Source: Symsagittifera roscoffensis (taxonomy: Eukaryota > Xenacoelomorpha > Acoela > Convolutidae). Taken from it: a DNA stretch of 64,000 bases. The stretch covers positions 75,647,345-75,711,344 of the forward strand of contig NC_087065.1 of the NCBI RefSeq assembly GCF_963678635.1, written 5' to 3'. Below are positions 18,513 to 27,178 of this stretch, piece by piece; position 1 is the stretch's first letter, and each line of letters starts with the position of its first letter. The notes beneath the pieces were generated by a model. That model was not told the origin of the DNA, made no database searches, and saw only the letters and a program-made list of their open reading frames with translations. The position numbers and the translations under genes are program-made.

Positions 18513-19289
18513 CCTTTATTTGTCACTTTCCTATGCCTACTCTTGACTCAATTGCTAGAGACCTTATAGTTTTATTAACAATAATAATGACACAACACAA
18601 TAAATTTCACCAGATTCTATTAAATAGTGACCACGAATCCTTGTATGTTGTCAGAGTACAGTTTGTATAAAATTTATTCACACTAGCCGATTATTGGTCC
18701 AAAGATCTGGAAACTAGCACAATATGATGTTATCAGTCAATTTAAAAGATAGTGTAGTCACTACCCAATCAAGCACAGTTTAGGTTGATTTAAAATCAAA
18801 AACAAAAATATATATTGACACAATATGAATGTATATATAAAAAAAACGTATGTGTCTTGTACTCTTAGTCGGTCGCAGTACAATAGTCGAACCTGTCTTT
18901 TAAAGAAAAAGCTTTCCCTGCTTGGTGCTGCACCAAACAGACAAAACTTTGAAGGCAGTTATTTTCTCAAGTGGGCGTCTATTGCACCCACCGAGTATTG
19001 TGTTACCTATCTGCCTTCGGACTGCCCGAGCTAGACCTACTAAAATCCTCAGGGCAGTCACTTTTCCCAAAAACGTATTATGTTTCAATCCACACCAATG
19101 AGTCACGCTCTTTTTAATTTAGACTTAGTGTCGCGAATATCCGAGTTCGGACCTGTTTTGTATTAGTCTGGTTCTTTTTGAAAGGCAAGTTACCAGTGCA
19201 GTCACTGATACCTAGCCTGTGTATTAATAACCTAATACCTCTCGCTTTTTAGTCTTTCTTACGTTTACCTAAGTCCTTAATAAAATGAT

Positions 19290-20660
19290 ACCCCTCCGGA
19301 TTGGCACAATTATGACCCTTCCGGACTGTCCGAATATGGACCCCTCCGGAATGGGACCCCTCCGAGTTAGTTAATAGTAGACCCCTCCGGATTTGGACCC
19401 CTCCGAATTAGCAACTATAAGACCCCTCCGGATTCGGACCCCTCTGACTTTGAAAAATTTCGACCCCTCCGGATTGGGAGCCCTTAGCTCTGTCAAAGTA
19501 GCTTTTCGTAGTTTTCTTAATTTCAGCTTATACCCCTCCGGATACGTTCTGCGTTGCTTTTATGCTGTTTGAATTAACTGGGAAGGGTATAGGGTCCTTT
19601 CCTAGACCCCTCCGGATTGAAGTTAAGGCACTTATTTGACAATTCACACTAACGGTGAAGGGTCTTATCACTTGCCTAATTTCGACTCTATTATGGTTGT
19701 CTTGTGCCTTCAGCCCTCCCTTTTTGTCTAGAACTGTCCTAAGTTACTTAGTTCAATCGCTATCAACTTTTGGTAGGGGTATAAGAGTTTTTTAGGAAAA
19801 TTTATAAAACGTGAAGGGTGTACCCCTCCGGATTTGTGTAATTTGCTAAAAACAATCTCAAAAAATTTTCTCGCTCGCTTTTCCGAGTAATTCTCTTTCC
19901 TACTAGTAAGTTCTGCTAATTTCTGATCTATTGGTACCAAGATCAACTCAATATGCTCAGTAGTTCCAAAGTTATTAACTAAAACGTCTTTCTTCCAAAC
20001 TCAAAAATTTTCTCTCTTATAGGTTCCGCCTAACTTTTTCCGCAAATCCGGTCCTTTCGACCTAAAAATTACTGATCCGAGCTCAGAAGGCCTATACTCT
20101 TCTAGTTCAATGCAAAAGACCCGATCTAAAACGCTTTTGTAGAAAAATTTTGCGAAAAACTATGCTACCTGGACCCCTCCGGATTGATGAATCCACCAAA
20201 TCAAACACGTTATGTTCGATTTCTCTGCAACCCGGAAGGCTTTCGGGTAGCGGGTTTTAAAACTCGTAGATTCACTAGTGGACGTTGTCCGAACAACTAT
20301 TTTTACTGTCCTGACTCAAAGATTTCAAAAAATTTTCTGATTTTATAGTGTTTCTTACTATCAAAAATTGGGAAAATTTGGTTTTTGGTACCAAACTAGT
20401 TCCAACCACTTCCGAACTCAAGTTAACCGGTTCTATTTATTACAGTAGTGCAGTTACGATGTAACACACTAACTTAGCGCTTTTTTCCGTTTCAAAAAAT
20501 ATCGATATCTCAAAAATCGCGACTTATGGGGGGATCAAAATATCGCTATTTTGACCCTAAAAACCGGTCTGTTTTCGTTGTTTTTCACTGAAAAACGATA
20601 TAAGACTATTAATATAGGCTATATAAATAATAATATTAATAATACTATACCCCTCCGGGT
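19290..20660 (-). repeat. Dispersed CCGGAGGGGT motif array in the leader
   Basis: On the plus strand, cccctccgga or a one-base variant recurs near 19291, 19341, 19382, 19397, 19422, 19463, 19533, 19604, 19823, 20172 and 20651. Spacing is irregular. Element 2 has the matching array (ccggaggggt, 29120-29350), and single copies also lie in both LTRs. Confidence 0.75.
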
Positions 20661-21389
20661 TTGTTTATTATCCGAATTAAGGTGCTTAACTCGGATATTC
20701 GCAGTTCGGTGAAGGGTCACTACAGTGCAGCACTGTCGAGCCCCCCACAGATTACTATCTTACTTTTTGTACCAAAAGGGATACAAAACTTGTTAACGAT
20801 ACCCAACAGTCGATTGTTGTTGTCGTTGAGCCCCTTCTTGTTGCTCCTTGTACTGCTTGCCGGATCGGTCTTCACCCAAGACCCTTCCGAATTGAGCGCA
20901 AATCAGCTGACCCTTCCGGATTGAGCGCAATTTATCATTAACGTGCTTAAATGCTCAAATAACCCTACAGTACAAGCCTCACAAACGGGCCACAAAATTG
21001 ATCGTAACGATCCTGACTGATATAAATGCCTGTAACAACAATATATCTATCAACAACAAACGGGGGGGTTTAATCACATCTTGTCTGGGGGGATGATTTC
21101 TACTGATTTTTTACTTTTTTACTGTTTTTGGTTTTTTCTGTTATTTTTTATGTTTTTTGTTTTTCTTGGGTACTATACTACTTTTTGTTTGGTTTTGCTT
21201 ATATCTTTAAGTGTTTTTGGTCACAAACCACTCAGGGGATGAGGGGTTCATGATTCCCCCCACCCTTCCTGGTTCGTGAATTTTCGGTCTTAACTAGGTT
21301 AAAAAACTATTCACGGTAATCCGGAAGGCTTCCGCGTTCCGAACTACCCTTCCGCCCCGGCAGTTTAGGCCTATTAAGGGCGTTAATGT

Positions 21390-21415
21390 GAGCATCCGCT
21401 CGGCGCGGAGTGCTC
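21390..21415. other. Conserved leader hairpin near the 5' LTR
   Basis: gagcatccgc and gcggagtgctc pair around a cggc-type loop, and pairing extends outward with gttaa on both sides. Element 2 carries the same structure at 27245-27270. Position and conservation fit a packaging or dimerisation signal. The function is inferred. Confidence 0.6.
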
Positions 21416-21454
21416 GTTAACGGTTCCGCCGGTCATGATGTTATGAAAAAATAA

Positions 21455-21469
21455 CACCCAGGAGCGCCA
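21455..21469 (-). promoter_or_regulatory. Candidate primer-binding site
   Basis: Minus strand TGGCGCTCCTGGGTG begins 12 nt inside the 5' LTR edge and is conserved in element 2 just after its LTR. It starts with TGG as expected for the complement of a tRNA 3' CCA, but I cannot match it to a specific tRNA and the 12-nt gap is longer than usual. Confidence 0.4.
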
Positions 21470-21481
21470 TAAAAACATACA

Positions 21482-22401
21482 TGTAACATTCGCCCGGAAG
21501 ATACATATCGACGGATAACAAAACTAAGTCTTAAGACGACTGGCTAGCGTCTAAACAGAGCTTTGCATGTTTTTCACCGTCTCTACCAAGCCACTACTTT
21601 TCGGTGGTCTTTCTTACATCAGGTCGACAAAAACGTTACTGTTCTCCGGCTTCGACCAGAACGCTCAAATTAACTGAATTACATGCAAAAATAGTGAGCT
21701 CATGGCTGGGTCTCAGTATCCCCAGACCACGAGGTCACTCCTAAAAACAGGGCTACTACTTATCATATTAGTATTGTTTTTGTTCAGTAGATAAAAATCA
21801 TCATCTCCATCGAAGATGGATCAACCCTTTCCCCCAACTCCTAGCACCTCATCCTTGTCAAAACTAATCAAAATATCAGTTAAATTCAAGTCAGGACATG
21901 ACAGGATGCTAAAAGTTTATGTGAGTTAATAAAAGTTTCCGTCCCGAGACCCCTCCGGATTCTCGAATCCGCCGAATCAAGCTCCTTACTCTTGATTTCT
22001 TGCTAACCCGGAAGGCTGGTTCTCACCCTTCACCGTTGTTGGCAACGGCCTTGCAACTATTGTAGCAGCACAATAGTTGCAACTCGGAACGTTCTCTGCT
22101 ATTCTGTAGTTTGTTGTCGTTCTCCAATCTCGATTTTCGTACTGTTCGCAATCGCAGATAAAAGTTGTTCTGTTTTTCACTCGCTTTTTGTTAAAATGGC
22201 CGTTTCAGCATTTCTCAGAAATGTGACGTCATCATTCGAATTTTTGAAAATTTAAAATACTAGAATATTCCAGCCTTCACCGTTTGGCTAAACGTTCCAA
22301 TAACGCCCTTAGTTCATAAAAATCACCAATCCGGAAGGCTTACTGCTAAAATTCCGAATTCTGCAGAGATTGCATTTTGGCCATTCTGGTCGAATGTCAC
22401 A
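21482..22401 (-). repeat. 5' LTR of element 1
   Basis: Partner of 458-1377, 920 bp, same ends, two mismatches by eye. It should carry the promoter for the minus-strand element. It has the CRE-like palindrome at 22224-22231 and the 13-bp hairpin at 22051-22082. Its outer (right) edge is followed not by target DNA but by 19 bp copied from the LTR end and 114 bp copied from the pol region. Confidence 0.95.
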
Positions 22402-22534
22402 TTTTGGCCATTCTGGTCGAAGGTGACGGTTTTCTTTCGCTTGCTGCTCCCCTGTTCTTTCTGTCCATAAGAAGTACTGGTTAAAATCTCTTGGGATATT
22501 GAGGATACTAGTTGCTGAACTATTGTCCTACAAT
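22402..22534. repeat. Filler: LTR-end scrap plus 114-bp copy of Gag-Pol DNA
   Basis: 22402-22420 repeats the ttttggccattctggtcga found just inside the LTR end. 22421-22534 matches 14837-14950, inside the linker between RNase H and integrase, in the same orientation and without a mismatch that I can see. The next bases are the LINE 3' end, sharing aat at the joint. This is not normal for an LTR integration and looks like repair filler, a nested rearrangement or an assembly join. Confidence 0.85.
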
Positions 22535-22546
22535 TGATAACTTGTT

Positions 22547-25144
22547 TTACGCTTGTCGTGTCGCCTTCAATAACTTCTCCACAGTGTTAGAGCATTCTGT
22601 GAAGCCATGACATGTGTCTAAATGTCTGAAATCAATATTATTGTTACAATATCTGCAAATACAGTCCAGTTGGGACTCAAAACACCTTTCGACTAAGCAA
22701 ATAAGATGATGGGCCTCATTTGCATAATATTGAGCAATAATTCTTCTTTTTAAGGGGCTCGCGCGATCTATTCTTAGGAAGTCGTCTCCAAGAATATGAT
22801 GCAAGAGGGATGTGTTCCTGGTGTAAACGCTAAGTCCACACCATTTTTTCCAGAAGATTCCTTGGATTTGTTTGACATGGGAGTCTGTTTGAGCGGAAAA
22901 CACGCCATGATCGATTGTTTGGATTCCATACATCGCCGCCGGATACACTATTGATTCGAATAGTCTTTTGGCCGACGTAAAATTAATTTTTGAGAACGGT
23001 AATTTCTGTTGGAGCGCAAACGTTGACCTTATAGCTGATCTGACCAAGTGCTTTAGGTGGGTTGTGATGGTAAGGGACGGTGATAAGTTGTAGCCAAGAT
23101 AGCAAAATGAGTTTGTAAACCCGATTTCTTCGTATCCGTAGAAAACTTTGTCTGACTTTTTCAGAGGTCCACCTTTTCTGAATTTCATCATACTGGTTTT
23201 CTGGACATTGACAGTGAGCTTGTTAATTCTGCAGTACTCGTGGAGGTCATTCAGCGATCTTTTAACATCTAGAAGGAAAGGACTGGCTATGATTAGATCA
23301 TCTGCATATAAAATGATCAAGCATTGATTGGAATCGATAAAATCCGGGAGATCAGCTATAAATAACGAAAAAAGCAAAGGTGAGAGCTTATCGCCTTGGG
23401 TCACGCCAATTAATTGGGAAATTTTGTTTGAAAGATTACAGCCGTCGGCAACCTGTTGAAAATTCTTTGAGCATATTTCACCTAGCGCATGGATAATTTC
23501 ACCATGCAGGCCAAGTCGGATGAGCTTTTGAATCAGGGTACTGCGGCCAACCGTATCAAACGCTTTCTTGAAATCCACAAAGCAGACATAATATTGTGCA
23601 TATGTGTCTATACCACTTTGAATATTGCATTTGAGCTCGTTTATTGCGTGAATCGTGGATAGCCCTTTTCGGAAACCATATTGATTTCGCGGGAGTATGG
23701 AATTTCCTTCAGCCCATTGATAGATTCTGTCATGAATAATTCCGGAGTAGATTTTATAGCAGCATGATAATAAACTGATGCCTCTATAGTTTGAAGGGGA
23801 GTCTTTTGGACCTTTTCCCTTGTAAAGAGGCAGAATGTACGACGTCTTCCACACGTCTGGCAAAGTTGAATATCTGAAACACGTCTGAAATAGGGTTGTC
23901 AAAAATAAATAGCTGACTCCAAAAGAAGATTTAAGCAGCTCATTTGAAATACCGTCAGGCCCTGTAGCTTTTCTGCCTGGTGTTTTCGACAAGACCCTCA
24001 CAATCTCGGCCGTACTAATAGCTCGGTTGATAAAATCACAGTTCGGGGGATCGTCATCGGCGTAATTGTGCTGACTAAGGTTCACATATTCGTTGATCTC
24101 TATGGAGCTGGAGACTTGAACATTGTATAACTCGTCAAAATGGGATTCCCAATCAGACATTGAGACTGAGCTCTGACTTTTTTTCGACGAACTAGCTTTG
24201 AGAATACCCCAGAATTTCGATTTGTCCGACTGAGCAAGCTCGATGATTTCGAATTCTCTGTTTTGAATATGAGTCGCCTTTTTTTGTCTACAGAGTCGCT
24301 TGAATATTCTTTTTGACGAATTGTACTCCAGTAGGTTAGTTTGCTTGTTTTTGTATGAAAATTTTAACTGATTATGCAAATTGTAAAGGGTTTTGTCAAA
24401 CCACGGAGGTGATTTTCTGGGCTTTCTCAATATGGCGGCGGATTTGCAGGCTTCAACAAAGCTCTCGTAATATCTGTTTACGTCACCGACATAATCTATT
24501 TGTGCGATTTTTTCTTCGAGTTGATTCAGGTCAACCGACCGAATTGAGCCGGCTCTTGAAGAATATTTCGAATTCTTAATCGATATTTCGGATTTAACCA
24601 GGTTGTGCTTGGTGAAATGGGAAGGTAATACAGATAGTGGTCCGACTATTGCGGAAGAGTTGTGGAACATAAAATCAATTGTGCTCGCTCCGTTATGGCA
24701 GATATAGGTGAGGACATCTGGTTCATTCAGGCACGTGAATCCGAGTTCAATCATTTCGTCTATAAGCTCGCAACCTCGAGGTTGTGATTTGTCAATTCTG
24801 CAATTGAAATCGCCGCCAATTATTGTTGGCTTCCCAAGATCAAAATAGGAGAGGGCATTGGTCAGCTTGAATAGTATTTCGTCAATCCGCGTGTCGGGAG
24901 GAAAATATGAGACAATGACGTTCATGTCGGATTTGCGTAGTCTCAAGCCAAGTGATTCTTTACTTTTGAAGAGTACGTCACAAATCTCATCCAATTTCTT
25001 GTTAATGGCGATTGTTAAACCTGCAATGGGTCTGCCACGACCTCGTTTTTGTGCTAGTTGGTTGTAGCATATGAAATTGGCCAACTCTAAGCCAGCAGTG
25101 TCAAAAGTTTCAGTTAGTAAGAGTAAGTTGTAGCGCATATGCAA
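22547..25144 (-). CDS. LINE ORF2: endonuclease and reverse transcriptase
   Basis: Open for 865 codons from the TTG at 25144. The same frame is open back to the UGA at 25204-25202, and the missing 18 codons include WNIEGA, the usual start of an APE-type endonuclease, so translation probably enters from ORF1. Endonuclease blocks: LTET (about 10-13), GGDFN (110-114) and STIDFMF (154-160). The terminal SDH is TKH (178-180), so one catalytic Asp is absent. RT: FVDFKKAFD (522-530), the TQGD block (582-585) and YADD (613-616). The C-terminus has CRYC then HLDTC. The role is target-primed reverse transcription. The ORF is intact, so the copy is young. Confidence 0.92.
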   Translation of the reverse strand: MHMRYNLLLLTETFDTAGLELANFICYNQLAQKRGRGRPIAGLTIAINKKLDEICDVLFKSKESLGLRLRKSDMNVIVSYFPPDTRIDEILFKLTNALSYFDLGKPTIIGGDFNCRIDKSQPRGCELIDEMIELGFTCLNEPDVLTYICHNGASTIDFMFHNSSAIVGPLSVLPSHFTKHNLVKSEISIKNSKYSSRAGSIRSVDLNQLEEKIAQIDYVGDVNRYYESFVEACKSAAILRKPRKSPPWFDKTLYNLHNQLKFSYKNKQTNLLEYNSSKRIFKRLCRQKKATHIQNREFEIIELAQSDKSKFWGILKASSSKKSQSSVSMSDWESHFDELYNVQVSSSIEINEYVNLSQHNYADDDPPNCDFINRAISTAEIVRVLSKTPGRKATGPDGISNELLKSSFGVSYLFLTTLFQTCFRYSTLPDVWKTSYILPLYKGKGPKDSPSNYRGISLLSCCYKIYSGIIHDRIYQWAEGNSILPRNQYGFRKGLSTIHAINELKCNIQSGIDTYAQYYVCFVDFKKAFDTVGRSTLIQKLIRLGLHGEIIHALGEICSKNFQQVADGCNLSNKISQLIGVTQGDKLSPLLFSLFIADLPDFIDSNQCLIILYADDLIIASPFLLDVKRSLNDLHEYCRINKLTVNVQKTSMMKFRKGGPLKKSDKVFYGYEEIGFTNSFCYLGYNLSPSLTITTHLKHLVRSAIRSTFALQQKLPFSKINFTSAKRLFESIVYPAAMYGIQTIDHGVFSAQTDSHVKQIQGIFWKKWCGLSVYTRNTSLLHHILGDDFLRIDRASPLKRRIIAQYYANEAHHLICLVERCFESQLDCICRYCNNNIDFRHLDTCHGFTECSNTVEKLLKATRQA

Positions 25145-25201
25145 GTCACAAATAGCGAAGGTGGACTTTGCTCCTTCAATATTCCACAGGCAAAGGGATA
25201 G

Positions 25202-25909
25202 TCATTTCTTGACTTGGATGACTTGATTGCGCTTTATCATGAACTCGTTTTCTGGGTCGTCTTGCCTTTTTTTCTTCAGCTCCATTCTCAAAGAATAGCG
25301 CATTTTAACTTCAGCTTTCGTCATGTCGGCGTTTATGTATAGATCTTTCGTAGTAGGTTTATCCCGTAACTTTTTGGCGTTTTTCAGTATTTTATTTGTT
25401 GTAGCCTCGTCTTTGCACACGACGTGGAGTAGTTGTTGACCTTCCGAGTTGATACCTCCGATACGTTTTGTAGAGAATGTGGTAGGTACTCCTATGACAT
25501 CAAGCATGTTGTTTACAAGTGTTTCGTCGTTTTCAGTAGGTTGGCTTCCGTAAATAACGAAATTTTTTGTTCGTCTCGCTCTGTCAGATTCTTCATCCAT
25601 AACCTTCTGAACAATGTTTGCGTAGCTGACTGGTGCAGTTTTGGTAGGTTCTGGATTGTGGGTGGGTTGATTGAGCTTTTCGTCTAACTTTTCGATTTTT
25701 TCTTCTACCTTTTCTATTTTTTCTTGTGCGCAGAAGCCACAGAGAAATTTTTTGTCCCGAAAATTTCGGGGAATACGTGTAGGCACCCAGATATCCGTCC
25801 AAATGCCACAATCACATTCAGTTTGATGGTTTTTACCCTCCATATTGGAGGTACCGTTGTCTTGCGGCTGCTTCTTGTTAGAGCCTGGTCTATTTAGTAA
25901 GTTTATCAC
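25202..25909 (-). CDS. LINE ORF1: RRM-like nucleic-acid-binding protein
   Basis: 235 codons. Near the N-terminus, cysteines in CDCG and CGFC could form one zinc site (about residues 32-60). A charged coiled coil follows (about 64-80, repeated KIEK/KLDEK). A region from about 114 to 190 reads like an RNA-recognition fold (NFVIYG, then GQQLLHVVCKDEATTNKIL). The C-terminus is strongly basic. Such ORF1 proteins coat LINE RNA. The ORF ends AAG AAA TGA CTA, and ORF2 continues in the same frame directly after the TGA, so a readthrough ORF1-ORF2 fusion is likely. Confidence 0.85.
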   Translation of the reverse strand: MINLLNRPGSNKKQPQDNGTSNMEGKNHQTECDCGIWTDIWVPTRIPRNFRDKKFLCGFCAQEKIEKVEEKIEKLDEKLNQPTHNPEPTKTAPVSYANIVQKVMDEESDRARRTKNFVIYGSQPTENDETLVNNMLDVIGVPTTFSTKRIGGINSEGQQLLHVVCKDEATTNKILKNAKKLRDKPTTKDLYINADMTKAEVKMRYSLRMELKKKRQDDPENEFMIKRNQVIQVKK

Positions 25910-26250
25910 AACAATTAGTGATCATGATTTCTCAAATTATAGAACTTTACAATCTCTTTAAAAGAAACTTTCCCTTGAGAAACCATGAAATTTGCCATGC
26001 TCAACAAAAACCAACGAAATCGAAAACTTCAATTACGATTTAATTGAAATTATTAATTTTTGTTCTTCAATTTCATCGCAGTTTTAATTGTCAGTTAATT
26101 TCTCCTATCTGCTTTGTTTTTTTTTCCGTTTCATTCTTCTCAATAAATGAAAAAGGCGCTTTTATACTCGGAGGACTTTATCCGCCATGGAGGATATCGC
26201 CTGGAGGATAATTACCCTGGAGGATAAAGTCCTGTACCCAAATTTATTCC
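25910..26250 (-). other. Presumed LINE 5' region with a short repeat cluster and hairpin
   Basis: Noncoding. At 26173-26232 a tggaggata-type unit occurs about three times and the outer parts, ggactttatcc (26173-26183) and ggataaagtcc (26222-26232), are perfect inverted repeats. It could be the LINE 5' end or flanking DNA. Confidence 0.4.
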
Positions 26251-26559
26251 TTCAGAAAAAACAGCTACAGAATTCGAACCCAAACTACAAGCAACTAGTT
26301 ACTGAATTATTATAACTAATTGAGTTTCATTCATATTGATATTAGTGAAATAGGTCTCTTCCACTTTTGGTGTCTATATTTTTCAAACATTTAAATGATG
26401 AAGCACAAAAGAATTGATTTGAACCCACATTAAAAACATTCTGCCCCCCCCCCCCCCCACGAGTAAAACTAAGACATGAGTCAACAACAACTGGAGAAAA
26501 ATATGAATAAAAGCAGAACAACAGTAGTTGCGACGACGACAACAACGAGAAAATTGAGA
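26251..26559. other. Spacer with a 15-C run
   Basis: AT-rich sequence with a homopolymer of 15 C at 26444-26458. The first part of the element 2 LTR may lie here in too diverged a form to recognise. No gene seen. Confidence 0.4.
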
Positions 26560-27178
26560 ATCAGAATCGGAGAAAAGCAGAAGTAGCAGAGAGCGTTCCG
26601 AATTGCAACTATTGTGTCGCTTCAATAGTTGCAAGGCCGTTGCAAACAACGGTGAAGGGTGGAAAACCAGCCTTCCGGAAGGAAAATAAGGGTCTTATTT
26701 CCCCGGATTCAAGAATCCGGAGGGGTCTCGGGACTGGAACTCATCTCATTTTATACAAATTTTTAGCTTCCCTATTATGTCCTGAATTGAATCTAATTAA
26801 CATCTGAATTCATTTTACGAGGATGAGAAGCTAGGAGTTGGGGGAAAGGGTTGATCAATCTTCGATGGAGATGATGATTTTTATCTACTGAACAAAAACA
26901 ATAATAATTCAATAAATAGTAGTAGCCCTGATTTTAGGAGTGACCTCGTGGTCTGGGTATACTGAGACTCACAGAGCTCACTGTTTCTGCATGTATTTTA
27001 GTTAATTTGAGTGTTTTGACCGAAGCCGAAAGCAGTAACGTTTTTGTCGACCCGATGTTAGAAAGACCACCAAAAACACTGGCTTTGGCAAAGAGGGTTA
27101 AAAGCACGTAGAGCTTTGTTTAGACGCTAGCCAGTCGTTTTATAGCTTGGCTCTATTTTCCACCGGCCAAATGTTACA
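26560..27178 (+). repeat. Partial 5' LTR of element 2
   Basis: Matches the reverse complement of the element 1 LTR from about the middle (gagcgttccgaattgcaact) to its end at atgttaca. The upstream U3 half is missing or unrecognisable. The hairpin at 26603-26634 and a single ccggaggggt motif (26710-26719) are kept. Confidence 0.8.

Larger units (their letters stand above)
18513..21481 (-). other. Leader of element 1 (about 3 kb, noncoding)
   Basis: The stretch between the 5' LTR and the Gag-Pol start has no long ORF. It contains at least eleven copies of a cccctccgga-type motif between 19290 and 20660, mostly clustered at 19290-19620. It also holds T-rich tracts (21100-21210), a near-palindrome around 20530-20550 and, close to the LTR, a strong hairpin. 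The whole leader is conserved at similar length in element 2 (27179-30172), so it is probably functional (packaging, translation or splicing) and not recent junk. Confidence 0.75.
458..22401 (-). mobile_element. Giant Gypsy-type LTR retroelement with three extra large ORFs (element 1)
   Basis: Direct repeats of 920 bp begin and end with an inverted TGTRACATTCG and bound about 20.1 kb of internal sequence. Read on the minus strand the order is 5' LTR (21482-22401), 3-kb leader, Gag-Pol (18512-11538), ORF2 with SGNH hydrolase (11126-6819), ORF3 (6822-3460), ORF4 (3411-2197), about 820 bp of noncoding DNA and the 3' LTR (458-1377). The domain order protease, RT, RNase H, integrase is that of Ty3/Gypsy elements. 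All four ORFs are long and open and the LTRs differ at two positions by eye, so insertion is recent. This copy lacks most of Gag, so it probably depends on Gag from other copies. No env-like signal peptide or fusion region was recognised in the extra ORFs. A clean short target duplication is not present. Confidence 0.93.
22532..26250 (-). mobile_element. Non-LTR retrotransposon (LINE), apparently full coding length
   Basis: Two ORFs on the minus strand, ORF1 (25909-25202) and ORF2 (to 22547), with a very short 3' end. The 3' terminus (…tatcaatt) is the same in the fragment at 271, where different DNA follows. This suggests it is the true element end and that the two are separate insertions. 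The 5' limit is uncertain, and I place it near 26250. Domain content (RRM-like ORF1, endonuclease-RT ORF2) fits the large CR1/Jockey/L2-like group, but the clade is not resolved. Confidence 0.85.
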
